Below are positions 1-7,167 of a DNA stretch of 64,000 nucleotides, piece by piece. The notes below the pieces were generated by a model. It made no database searches, was not told the origin of the DNA, and was given only the letters and a program-made list of their open reading frames with translations. This DNA comes from Hymenobacter canadensis (GTDB lineage Bacteria; Bacteroidota; Bacteroidia; Cytophagales; Hymenobacteraceae), in the NCBI RefSeq assembly GCF_027359925.1, contig NZ_CP114767.1, positions 2,294,001-2,358,000 on the forward strand. Direction: 5' to 3'. Position 1 is the stretch's first letter. The number at the start of each line of letters is the position of its first letter. A program made the position numbers and the translations under genes.

Positions 1-814
1 CCTTGCCGTGGTTGCCGTTGAGCGGCTTGGTCACGATGGGAAAACCCAGTTCTTCTATGGCGTCGCGGAGGCCGTCCTCCGAGTACACGGTGGTGCCGTT
101 GGGCACGGGCACGCCCGAGTCCTTGAGCATAGCCTTAGTGCGGTTCTTATTACCGGCCACCTCCACCCCGGCGTGCGAGGTGTAGCTGGTGGTGGTGGCC
201 CAGATGCGCTTCTGGTTTACCCCGTAGCCGAGCTGAATGATGCTGCTGTTCTTGAGCTGGATATACGGAATGTTGCGCGAAGCCGCTTCCGACACGATGC
301 TCCATGTGCTGGGGCCAAAAAACTCCTCTTCCCGGATTTCGTGCAACTCATCCACAATGGCCTTCACGTTCACGTCGCGGCCCTCGCAGAGGTCTTCTAC
401 CAGCTGCACGGCGGCTTCGGCAGCCATGCGGCCGGCGCGCTCTTCTTGGTAGCTGAACACCACAAACTCCACCCCTTCCTGATGCGCCGGGTACGACTTG
501 CCCCAGTACACGGGCATGCCCGCCATGCGCTGCAGCGCCAGCGCCACGTGCTGAATTACGTGGCCCAGCGGCTCACCGTCCTGCAGCTGCTCGGCCGTGA
601 GGGGCGGGTGCTTGTGGGCGGCTTTGCCGGCCTCGTTGGGCTGAGGCTGGCCCAGCTCAGGCAGCAGCTGCGGGAGGCGCTCCGCCAGAGCCGGAAAATT
701 GTTCGACCAGGAGTCGGCCAATTCCTGCATATCTACTTTCAGGACAATCAGCTTGTAGTGCTTGACGGACCAAAAGCTGGGCCCGCGCATGGTGCGGAGG
801 TCAATAATCTTCAT
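1..814 (-). CDS. cphA: Cyanophycin synthetase, N-terminal part (runs off the window)
   Basis: Cyanophycin synthetase polymerises Asp and Arg into the storage polymer cyanophycin, using ATP, in the cytoplasm. Reading down from the ATG at 814, the product begins MKIIDLRTMRGPSFWSVKHY, which matches the family's usual opening (RGP.[FY]WS..HKLIV). About 271 residues are visible. They cover the N-terminal domain and the start of the ATP-grasp part, with TKPLNGNHGK at the window edge. The catalytic ATP-grasp remainder and the C-terminal Mur-ligase-like domain lie outside the window. The frame is open throughout. An AT-rich stretch at 941-990 may hold its promoter, but I see no clear box. A cyanophycinase gene often adjoins cphA and would have to be off-window. 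Confidence 0.87.
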   Translation of the reverse strand, partial: MKIIDLRTMRGPSFWSVKHYKLIVLKVDMQELADSWSNNFPALAERLPQLLPELGQPQPNEAGKAAHKHPPLTAEQLQDGEPLGHVIQHVALALQRMAGMPVYWGKSYPAHQEGVEFVVFSYQEERAGRMAAEAAVQLVEDLCEGRDVNVKAIVDELHEIREEEFFGPSTWSIVSEAASRNIPYIQLKNSSIIQLGYGVNQKRIWATTTSYTSHAGVEVAGNKNRTKAMLKDSGVPVPNGTTVYSEDGLRDAIEELGFPIVTKPLNGNHGK

Positions 815-1061
815 AAAAACGAAAGGGGTGGAAACAGAGTCGAGCGGGTTGTACGCTGGAGTTAAATGTAGGGATTTGAGCCTGCAATGCCAGCACCCGC
901 CACTTTTTACCCCCGCCGCGCCCCTTTCTAGCTTACTATCAGACTATCAGTTATTTAAATTATCAAACCCGAATCCATCGCCGGATAAAAAAATGCAGCC
1001 CCCACCCGGCCCAGCCCGGACAGCTCCGCCGGAGGCCGCGCCGGATCAGGCTCCCGGCGCT

Positions 1062-1478
1062 TCACTTCAGAATCAGGACCAGCGTACCCGCCACTATCAG
1101 GCCCGCTCCCAGCCCGGTCTGCCACGTCAGCTTTTCGCCCAGAAACAGTACCGACAGCCCGATGGCCAGCGCCACGCTCAGCTTATCCACCGGCGCCACC
1201 TGCGACACATTGCCAAGCTGCAGCGCCCGGAAGTAGAAGATCCACGACAGCCCGGTAGCCAGCCCCGACAGCCCCAGAAACAGCAGATTGGTGCGGGTGA
1301 GCGTATGCACTTCGGCCAGCCCGCCGCGGAAATACACCACGCCCCAGGCCAGCACCAGCACCACCACCGTGCGCACCGCCGTAGCCAGGTTGGAGTCAAC
1401 GCCCCGAATCCCGATTTTGGCCAGCACAGCCGTCAGGGCCGCGAAAAAGGCCGATAGTAACGCATAGATCCACCACAT
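1062..1478 (-). CDS. EamA/DMT-family transporter, single-domain (138 aa)
   Basis: Small hydrophobic protein with about five membrane segments filling its length. It opens MWWIYALLSAFFAALTAVLA and ends in a helix followed by Leu-Lys. The pattern (A.L.AKIG near the first helix, then SW.FYFRALQ.G..S.VAP.DKLS) is that of a single EamA domain, half the length of the usual ten-helix drug/metabolite transporters. Single-domain members are thought to work as dimers. It lies upstream of cphA on the same strand, about 250 bases away, so co-transcription is possible but not shown. The substrate cannot be told. Confidence 0.8.
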   Translation of the reverse strand: MWWIYALLSAFFAALTAVLAKIGIRGVDSNLATAVRTVVVLVLAWGVVYFRGGLAEVHTLTRTNLLFLGLSGLATGLSWIFYFRALQLGNVSQVAPVDKLSVALAIGLSVLFLGEKLTWQTGLGAGLIVAGTLVLILK

Positions 1479-1563
1479 GACGCCAACAAAGAAAGTCCAG
1501 AGCTTTCTACGCGGCCAACAGCCATTCGTGCAGGCGCTTCGGGCAGCAATAGGAAGGTATCTA

Positions 1564-1688
1564 TAGTGGTTCTCAGGTCGGTGTCCCGTCAGTAGTCGGC
1601 TGGCTCCCCCTCTCCTTTTCGGAGAGGGGGCCGGGGGGTGAGGCGTGACGCGAGAACGAGGCGGTACACCGACCTGAGAGCCGCTCTA
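1564..1688. repeat. Nested inverted repeat, MITE-like
   Basis: TCTCAGGTCGGTGT at 1571-1584 is repeated exactly in inverse at 1666-1679, with looser pairing outward to 1564 and 1688. Inside, CCCCCTCTCC (1606-1615) pairs with GGAGAGGGGG (1621-1630) over a five-base loop. The nested form suggests a small non-coding mobile or REP-like element. It lies upstream of the EamA gene and downstream of the PAP2 gene. I saw no second copy in the window. Confidence 0.55.
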
Positions 1689-1729
1689 GCACGGATTTCT
1701 GCCCGACGCGCGGAACGGCCGTTTAGGGG

Positions 1730-2539
1730 CTATTGCAGGTTCCAGACCATGCCCATACCCATGCCGCCCCCGGGCTGCCACGTTGGCGTCAGGCTCATGC
1801 CCTTGGGCAGGCCCGGCTTGCGGCCCCAGCGGTTACGGTGCGTGAGGTAGCCCACGTGCGCCGCCAGAATCCCGAAGCCGGCCCCCGCTACCACGTCGCT
1901 CTGCCAGTGCTTGTTGTTGATCATGCGCAGGGCCGCCACGCTGGTGGCAATGGTGTAGGCGCCCACCCCGTACCACTGGCTTTTGTCGCGGAACTCGGTG
2001 TGCACGATGCTCGCGGCCAGGAAGGCCTGCGCCGTGTGCCCCGAAGGAAAGGAGAGGTTGTCGGAGCCATCGGGGCGAGTTTCGCGGGTGAGGTTTTTCA
2101 CGGCGAAGACCGTTCCGAGCATGAACAGCTCGCTCTTGAGCACCACCAGCCCCACGTTCAGCCGGTCGTTGCGCGACTCCACCCCGGCCAGCGCCACTAC
2201 GCCCAGCTCCACGTACGGCGCCAGAATCAAGAGGTCATCGAGGCGGGTGCGGTAGGTTGGGAACAGGCGGTGAATGTCACGGTTGGCCTGCTGGTTGGTG
2301 TAGAAGCCGCCGCCGTTGAAGGTGTACGCGCCATAGCCGATGAGTACGGCCGGCACAATCGTGGCTTTCACCAGCTTGCCTTTGTACCAAGGCTGCTTCA
2401 CGGCGGCCGGCACGCCGCCGGGGTTTTCAAACTTGCGGGTAGTGTCGGCGGGCACCGGCGCCACCTGGGCTACCGTTTGGGCAAGCGGGGCAGTAGCCAA
2501 CGCAACCACCAGCGCCCAGCGAGATAAGACTGCTTTCAT
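1730..2539 (-). CDS. PAP2-family phosphatase, secreted or membrane-associated
   Basis: Acid phosphatase of the PAP2 superfamily, which removes phosphate from lipid phosphates such as phosphatidate or undecaprenyl diphosphate. All three signature blocks are present: K148-x6-R155-P156, PSGH at 165-168, and R205-x5-H211-x3-D215. Residues 1-25 form a likely signal peptide (hydrophobic core ending at TVAQ). Hydrophobic segments flank the active-site blocks. The 269-residue length fits the family. The C-terminus ends in a Gly/Met-rich tail (GGGMGMGM). The start is the ATG at 2539, directly before the signal sequence. The physiological substrate is not evident. Confidence 0.85.
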   Translation of the reverse strand: MKAVLSRWALVVALATAPLAQTVAQVAPVPADTTRKFENPGGVPAAVKQPWYKGKLVKATIVPAVLIGYGAYTFNGGGFYTNQQANRDIHRLFPTYRTRLDDLLILAPYVELGVVALAGVESRNDRLNVGLVVLKSELFMLGTVFAVKNLTRETRPDGSDNLSFPSGHTAQAFLAASIVHTEFRDKSQWYGVGAYTIATSVAALRMINNKHWQSDVVAGAGFGILAAHVGYLTHRNRWGRKPGLPKGMSLTPTWQPGGGMGMGMVWNLQ

Positions 2540-2580
2540 CGAATACTGAGTTCTACTTAAGTTCTGAATCTAACGCCAAT

Positions 2581-2656
2581 GGCATACATACCGGCATACA
2601 TACCGGCATACATACCGGCATACATACCGGCATACATACCGGCATACATACCGGCA
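2581..2656. repeat. 12-bp tandem repeat, six copies
   Basis: The unit GGCATACATACC occurs six times without change at 2581-2652, followed by a partial unit GGCA. It lies between the PAP2 start codon and the tRNA-Cys terminator. Perfect copies suggest recent expansion or slippage. Confidence 0.95.
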
Positions 2657-2709
2657 GGATACGCAACGATTCTGTAGAAATGATGAGTTGCGCCTTCGCC
2701 GTAATGAAA

Positions 2710-2748
2710 CAACCCCCGCTACCAGCCGGAAGGCTATAGCGGGGGTTG
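2710..2748 (-). terminator. Terminator downstream of tRNA-Cys
   Basis: A 12-bp perfect stem (CAACCCCCGCTA at 2710-2721 with TAGCGGGGGTTG at 2737-2748) and a 15-base loop lie 9 bases past the tRNA 3' end on the minus strand. The T-run is short. Confidence 0.75.
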
Positions 2749-2757
2749 CGGAACTAG

Positions 2758-2828
2758 AGGTGACGAGCGGATTCGAACCGCTGTACGAGGTTTTGCAGAC
2801 CTCTACCTAGCCGCTCGGTCACGTCACC
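2758..2828 (-). tRNA. tRNA-Cys (anticodon GCA)
   Basis: Read on the minus strand, the acceptor GGTGACG (2828-2822) pairs with CGTCACC (2765-2759), with discriminator T at 2758. The anticodon loop contains CTGCAAA, giving GCA for cysteine. The T arm has GGTTCGAATCC. The length of 71 and U73 discriminator fit tRNA-Cys. CCA is not encoded. A good promoter lies just upstream and a hairpin terminator just downstream, so it is transcribed alone. Confidence 0.95.
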
Positions 2829-2843
2829 AGGGCTTTGAGGATG

Positions 2844-2874
2844 CAAACATACGGCATATTCCGGCTTCTGCCAA
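2844..2874 (-). promoter_or_regulatory. Bacteroidota-type promoter of tRNA-Cys
   Basis: On the minus strand, TTG (2874-2872), a 20-base spacer, then TATGTTTG (2851-2844) match the TTG / TAnnTTTG elements used by the Bacteroidota primary sigma factor. The -7 box ends 16 bases before the mature tRNA. Confidence 0.65.
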
Positions 2875-3023
2875 CGCCAGCAGCCAGGTTTTCGTGGTGA
2901 AGCTGGTAAGTAGCTGGCATCGTGCGGCAAATTTTCTGTTACCACCGACGCTACCTTGCGGCTCAGCCCGCAAATACCCGTTCTGGCTTGCTGCCATCAC
3001 GAGAGCCAGCAGGCCAACCGCAC

Positions 3024-3053
3024 AAAAAAGGACCCCGACTTGCGCCGGGGCCC
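3024..3053 (-). terminator. Rho-independent terminator of rpsA
   Basis: On the minus strand, GGGCCCCG pairs with CGGGGTCC (3053-3046 with 3037-3030, one wobble pair) and is followed by six T (3029-3024). It lies 25 bases past the rpsA stop. Confidence 0.85.
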
Positions 3054-3077
3054 TTCTTGCACTAACGAACAGGAAGC

Positions 3078-5177
3078 TTAGGCTTTCTCTTCGTCTTTCT
3101 TGTCAGCAGCGTCGTCGCTCGACAGGGCGTTTTTCACCGAGTCTACTACGTCACCGGCAACACCTTTGGCTTTCTCGAAAGCTTCGGAGTGCGAGGCAGC
3201 CTCTACGGCGTCGCCTACCACTTCCTTGGCTTTGTCGAAGGCAGCCGAAGCAGCACCCGTCACAGCAGCCAGCACACCACCTTCGGCCGGAGCCTCGGTA
3301 GCAGCTTCAGCAGCCTCAGCCTTTGGAGCAGCCTTGCCCGAGAGCTTCTGCTCACCAGCCTGACGCTCGTTGCCCATCATCTTGTCACGCAGAGCGCTCA
3401 GCGCGTCCAGGTCACCGAGGGTCGACTTTTCAGCCGTTGCGGGCTTCTTGAGGTCGCTCAGTTTGCCTTCACCCTGGGTGGAAGCACCGGCGGCGCCGGC
3501 TGGCTTCTTCTTCGTGAACTTCGAAGCGCGGCCTTCTTCCTCAGCCTGCTGGTTGTACACGGCGTTGTGCGACAGCACGATGCGGCGATCCTCTTTCGAG
3601 AATTCCACTACACGGAAGTCCAGCGATTCGCCGTTTTCAGCCTGCGAGCCATCTTCCTTCTGCAGCGACTTAGGATACGCGAAGCCTTCGATGCCGTACG
3701 GCAGCTCGAGCACGGCACCACGGTCGGTTTTCTCGGTGATGGTGGCTTTGTGAACCGAGCCGGGAGTGAATACCGTCTGGAACGTATCCCATGGGTTTTC
3801 TTCCAGCTGCTTGTGGCCCAGGGCCAGACGACGGTTGTTCACGTCGAGCTCCAGTACCACTACGTCCAGACGGTCGCCAACTTTCACGACTTCCGAAGGA
3901 TGCTTCACTTTCTTGGTCCACGACAGGTCCGACACGTGCACCAGGCCGTCTACACCCTCTTCCAGTTCTACGAACAGGCCGAAGTTGGTCAGGTTGCGCA
4001 CCAGGCCGTTGTGCTTGCTGCCGATGGCATACTTCTCGGAGAAGTCGCCACGAGTCCATGGATCCTCGCTGAGCTGCTTGATGCCGAGGCTCATCTTGCG
4101 GTCTTCGCGGTCGAGGGTCAGGATCTGAGCCTCTACTACGTCGCCCTGCTTGATGAAGTCCTGCGGGTTGCGCAGGTGCTGGCTCCAGGACATCTCCGAA
4201 ACGTGGATCAGGCCTTCTACGCCGGGGATGATTTCCATGAACGCGCCATAGTCAGCTACGTTCACGATACGGCCTTTCACTTTCGAGCCAACGCCCATGT
4301 CGGCGCCGAGCGAATCCCATGGGTGAGGAGTCAGCTGCTTCAGGCCGAGGCTGATACGCTTCTTGGCTTCGTCGAAGTCCAGAACTACGATGTTCAGCTT
4401 CTGATCGAGTTGCAGTACTTCGCTCGGGTGAGCGATACGGCCCCACGAAATGTCGGTGATGTGCAGCAGGCCGTCTACGCCGCCGAGGTCGATGAACACG
4501 CCGAAGTTGGTCATGTTCTTGATAACGCCCTCCAGGATCTGGCCTTTCTCCAGGTTGTTGAGGATGGCTTCGCGCTGCTTTTCGAGGTCTTTCTCGATCA
4601 GGACTTTGTGCGAAACTACCACGTTGTCGAAAGCGGCGTTGATTTTCACCACTTTCACTTCCATACGACGACCAACATAGATGTCGAAGTCACGGATTGG
4701 CTTCACATCGATCTGCGAGCCGGGCAGGAAGGCTTCTACGCCGTCCAGGTCCATGATCAGGCCGCCTTTCGTGCGACGCTTTACTACGCCTTCCAGAACG
4801 GTGTCGTTCTCGAGAGCATCGTAGATGGATTTCCAGGCCTGCTTGATTTTGGCTTTCTTACGGCTCAGGATCAGCTGGCCGTTGGCATCCTCCTGGTCTT
4901 CGATGAACACCTCTACCTCGTCGCCGATTTTGAGGTCGGTCAGGTCGCGGAATTCCGACAGGGGCACCAAACCATCGGATTTGAAGCCGATGTTCAGGAT
5001 TACGTCGCGGTCGGTGATACCTACCACGGTGCCTTTGATTACTTCTTCCTCCTGGACAGTGGTCAGCGTGTCGCTGTACATCTGCTCCATTTCGGCGCGC
5101 TGCTCAGCGGTATAGTTACCACCGAAGCCGCTGGCTCCAACGTTGTCCCAGTCGAAATTGTCTACTACTTCTGCCAT
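3078..5177 (-). CDS. rpsA: 30S ribosomal protein S1
   Basis: S1 holds mRNA on the small ribosomal subunit and aids initiation. The 699-residue protein carries six S1 (OB-fold) domains at about 46-106, 126-192, 213-281, 298-368, 387-457 and 473-539. Domains 3 to 5 have the classic NFG.F....GV.GL.H.S..SW core. Domain 6 is more divergent. From 550 on there is a tail rich in Ala, Glu and Lys. It holds TLGDLDALSALRDKM at 586-600, then two similar amphipathic blocks at 647-661 and 667-681, then an acidic end. The first 45 residues are acidic and lack a domain. The ATG at 5177 is followed by MAEVVDNFDW. It has its own terminator and a likely promoter 112 bases upstream. Confidence 0.96.
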   Translation of the reverse strand: MAEVVDNFDWDNVGASGFGGNYTAEQRAEMEQMYSDTLTTVQEEEVIKGTVVGITDRDVILNIGFKSDGLVPLSEFRDLTDLKIGDEVEVFIEDQEDANGQLILSRKKAKIKQAWKSIYDALENDTVLEGVVKRRTKGGLIMDLDGVEAFLPGSQIDVKPIRDFDIYVGRRMEVKVVKINAAFDNVVVSHKVLIEKDLEKQREAILNNLEKGQILEGVIKNMTNFGVFIDLGGVDGLLHITDISWGRIAHPSEVLQLDQKLNIVVLDFDEAKKRISLGLKQLTPHPWDSLGADMGVGSKVKGRIVNVADYGAFMEIIPGVEGLIHVSEMSWSQHLRNPQDFIKQGDVVEAQILTLDREDRKMSLGIKQLSEDPWTRGDFSEKYAIGSKHNGLVRNLTNFGLFVELEEGVDGLVHVSDLSWTKKVKHPSEVVKVGDRLDVVVLELDVNNRRLALGHKQLEENPWDTFQTVFTPGSVHKATITEKTDRGAVLELPYGIEGFAYPKSLQKEDGSQAENGESLDFRVVEFSKEDRRIVLSHNAVYNQQAEEEGRASKFTKKKPAGAAGASTQGEGKLSDLKKPATAEKSTLGDLDALSALRDKMMGNERQAGEQKLSGKAAPKAEAAEAATEAPAEGGVLAAVTGAASAAFDKAKEVVGDAVEAASHSEAFEKAKGVAGDVVDSVKNALSSDDAADKKDEEKA

Positions 5178-5288
5178 AGTGTTGTGCAGTGGCCCTCATG
5201 TACACGTCCGGCGCAGGGCCCGCCTCCGGAACGCGTTTTTGTTTGATACACAGCGCAAACGCGCCGGCCCACCACCCTGGCGGGGCGG

Positions 5289-5296
5289 CAAAGATA
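5289..5296 (-). promoter_or_regulatory. Likely -7 box of rpsA promoter
   Basis: TATCTTTG on the minus strand matches TAnnTTTG exactly and lies 112 bases upstream of the rpsA ATG, leaving a leader of about 105 bases. No TTG is found at the usual 19-21 base spacing, so the upstream element is weak or absent. Confidence 0.45.
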
Positions 5297-5335
5297 CGGA
5301 GTTTGGGGCAGTAAACAGTGTCTGGCTTTACCAGA

Positions 5336-5935
5336 TTAATTGAGGTAAGCAGGATTGATTATAATCTCTTGCTGAATACCCTGAAAAGCCTCTATCGTAT
5401 GCTTATCCGTCGGTCCTTCGAGAATCAAGGATACACTTCTGCGCCGACCTCTGGCTGTTATGCGCTTCACATAAGAAACCTTTTGATTCCGAATTGTCCT
5501 CACTCCAATAGCTGTTATTGGTCCTTGGATCACTGAATCCAATAGAACCGCATTACCTCTTTCCGAATCTAGATATTGTTCTACTAGAGTTTTTAGAAAC
5601 GTTTGCTTGTAGTTGTCAGCTTGAATGACGCTAGCTTCTCGACAATAGGACACTACTGAAAGAGTCAGCTTTTCTGCTTTTCCGTCACTTACTCTTGTAT
5701 TAATTTCAGTTTCTGGGCCACATTTATAACAAGGCCCGAATAGGGGTAGCACTTCCATTTTTACCCACGAGCTTGGCACCCATATTTGTATAGAATCATT
5801 GGCTACAGCAACCTTTCGTAATTCAATAGCTTGCCCGCCTATTCGGATTTCTTTTGCTACAGAATCATCTTTTTGACAGCCGAATAGTGATATGTAGCTT
5901 AGAAAAATAAGGCCTGAGATAGTAGACGATTTCAT
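5336..5935 (-). CDS. Hypothetical lipoprotein, AT-rich gene
   Basis: I do not recognise the family. The 199-residue product starts MKSSTISGLIFLSYISLFGC, a lipoprotein signal with the lipid-bearing Cys at 20, so it should be anchored in the envelope. The mature part is mostly beta-type, has a C-x2-C pair (CYKC) and a further single Cys, and ends in a basic stretch (TARGRRR) followed by a short domain. I chose the ATG at 5935; an in-frame TTG lies one codon upstream. Base composition is clearly lower in GC than the neighbours by eye, which hints at acquisition from elsewhere. The start codon lies inside the distal arm of the hairpin at 5934-5985. Confidence 0.72.
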   Translation of the reverse strand: MKSSTISGLIFLSYISLFGCQKDDSVAKEIRIGGQAIELRKVAVANDSIQIWVPSSWVKMEVLPLFGPCYKCGPETEINTRVSDGKAEKLTLSVVSYCREASVIQADNYKQTFLKTLVEQYLDSERGNAVLLDSVIQGPITAIGVRTIRNQKVSYVKRITARGRRRSVSLILEGPTDKHTIEAFQGIQQEIIINPAYLN

Positions 5936-5985
5936 CAAACGAAAAAAGAGGTATCAACTGCATGATACCTCTTTTTTCGTTTGAT
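5934..5985 (-). terminator. Long perfect hairpin terminator after the desaturase gene
   Basis: A 23-bp perfect inverted repeat (5934-5956 and 5963-5985) with a six-base loop has runs of six A and six T in its arms. It therefore works as a terminator for the desaturase gene upstream on the minus strand. Its distal arm reaches into the start codon of the following lipoprotein gene. Confidence 0.9.
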
Positions 5986-6002
5986 AAAACCGTCTTGCTA
6001 CT

Positions 6003-7067
6003 CTACGCCCGGCCCATCTCGCGCAAATGCGCAACGTGGGAGGCTACGGCGTAGCGCATCTTGGGGTACTCGTTGTACTCCACGCCGAACTCCAGGCAGG
6101 CCTGGCGGATGATTTTGTTGAGTGCGGGATAGTGCACGTGCGAGATGGTGGGGAACAGGTGGTGCTCCACCTGGAAGTTGAGGCCGCCTACCAGCCAGCT
6201 GATGACTTTGCTATCGGTAGCGAAGTTGGCGGTGGTTTTGATTTGATGAATGGCCCACTCGTCTTCCAGCTTGTTGGTGATTTCGTGGGGCATAGGGAAG
6301 GACGTGTGCTCGACAGTGTGCGCCAGCTGGAACACGATGCTCATGGTGAAACCAACCACGGTGGCAAACACCAGGAAGCCCACAATCCAGAAAACGAAAC
6401 CCACGGTATAGATGGGCAACGCCACGAACAGGAACAGGTGCAGCGCCTTAAAGCCCCAGAACACGCTCTGGTCGGTGGCCGTCATCTTCTTGATAGGCAT
6501 CTCCCCTACTTTGCCTTTGAAATACTTCTGGTAATCCATGAAGAAAATCCAGGCAATGAAGAGCAGGGCGTAGAAAAACCAGAAGTACAGGTGCTGAAAG
6601 CGGTGGAAGCCGTAGCGCTTCTGCGTGCTGCTCAGGCGCAGCCAAGGCTGGGCGTCGAGGTCGTCGTCCACGCCGTCCACGTTGGTGTACATGTGGTGGA
6701 TGAGGTTGTGTTTCACGTTCCACATGAAGCTATTGCCACCCAACACGTTGAGAGTGAAAGACGCAAACTGGTTGATCCAGCGGGACTTGCTGAACGAGCC
6801 GTGGGCGCCGTCGTGCATGACGTTGAAGCCAATGGCCGAGCCCACGAGGCCCAGCAGGGCGCACTCGGCCAGCGCCAGCCACGTGGGCGGCGTCAGAAAC
6901 ACGAGGTGCAGGTACACCGCCACGAAGGCCACCGTGAGGATGATGGCTTTGGCGAACAGGCGGGAGTCGCCGGTGGTGTCTTTGCCGGCTTCGGCGAAGT
7001 AGGCGCTGGTGCGAAGCTTCAACTCTTTATGAAAGGAGCGGGAAGCAGCAAATTTGGGTGCGTGCAT
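6003..7067 (-). CDS. Membrane fatty acid desaturase (acyl-CoA/lipid type)
   Basis: Di-iron membrane desaturase that introduces a double bond into fatty acyl chains. The three histidine boxes are all present: HDGAH (85-89), HNLIHH (120-125) and QVEHH (299-303). The Gln in the third box is typical of front-end and linoleoyl-CoA-type desaturases. Four or more membrane segments are seen, two before box 1 (about 39-60 and 64-82) and others around 160-260. I chose the ATG at 7067 (product opens MHAPKF, 354 aa) because the family starts close to this point and a -7-like box lies between it and the alternative ATG at 7136. The protein is probably used to adjust membrane fluidity. Confidence 0.88.
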   Translation of the reverse strand: MHAPKFAASRSFHKELKLRTSAYFAEAGKDTTGDSRLFAKAIILTVAFVAVYLHLVFLTPPTWLALAECALLGLVGSAIGFNVMHDGAHGSFSKSRWINQFASFTLNVLGGNSFMWNVKHNLIHHMYTNVDGVDDDLDAQPWLRLSSTQKRYGFHRFQHLYFWFFYALLFIAWIFFMDYQKYFKGKVGEMPIKKMTATDQSVFWGFKALHLFLFVALPIYTVGFVFWIVGFLVFATVVGFTMSIVFQLAHTVEHTSFPMPHEITNKLEDEWAIHQIKTTANFATDSKVISWLVGGLNFQVEHHLFPTISHVHYPALNKIIRQACLEFGVEYNEYPKMRYAVASHVAHLREMGRA

Positions 7068-7091
7068 GAAGGGCAGTGAATAGGAATTCGG

Positions 7092-7099
7092 TAAATATA
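7092..7099 (-). promoter_or_regulatory. Possible -7 box of the desaturase gene
   Basis: TATATTTA on the minus strand fits TAnnTTTG at seven of eight positions, 24 bases before the ATG at 7067. No clear upstream element. Confidence 0.3.
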
Positions 7100-7167
7100 C
7101 CGCTTCATAACCCGAGGCGGCCGCCGAACGGTCCATATCCCGGTATTATGTACGCTGGCGCCAGCGG

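Noticed and set aside
8..865. Long open frame on the plus strand over the cphA region
   Set aside because: It is the complement shadow of the minus-strand cphA frame, which has clear family motifs. The plus frame has no recognisable domain.
762..1457. 231-codon plus-strand frame across cphA's upstream region and the EamA gene
   Set aside because: It is Pro/Gln/Arg-rich, covers the intergenic region, and is antisense to the EamA gene. This is typical of GC-rich shadow frames.
2829..3023. Further gene or RNA between tRNA-Cys and the rpsA terminator
   Set aside because: Apart from the tRNA promoter I see no stem, box or supported frame. The plus-strand frame at 2894 is Arg/Leu-rich and enters rpsA antisense.
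3189..5246. 685-codon plus-strand frame opposite rpsA
   Set aside because: Antisense to a well-conserved ribosomal protein gene and without any motif.
7068..7136. Longer desaturase start at 7136
   Set aside because: The added 23 residues are not part of the family and a likely promoter box lies within them.
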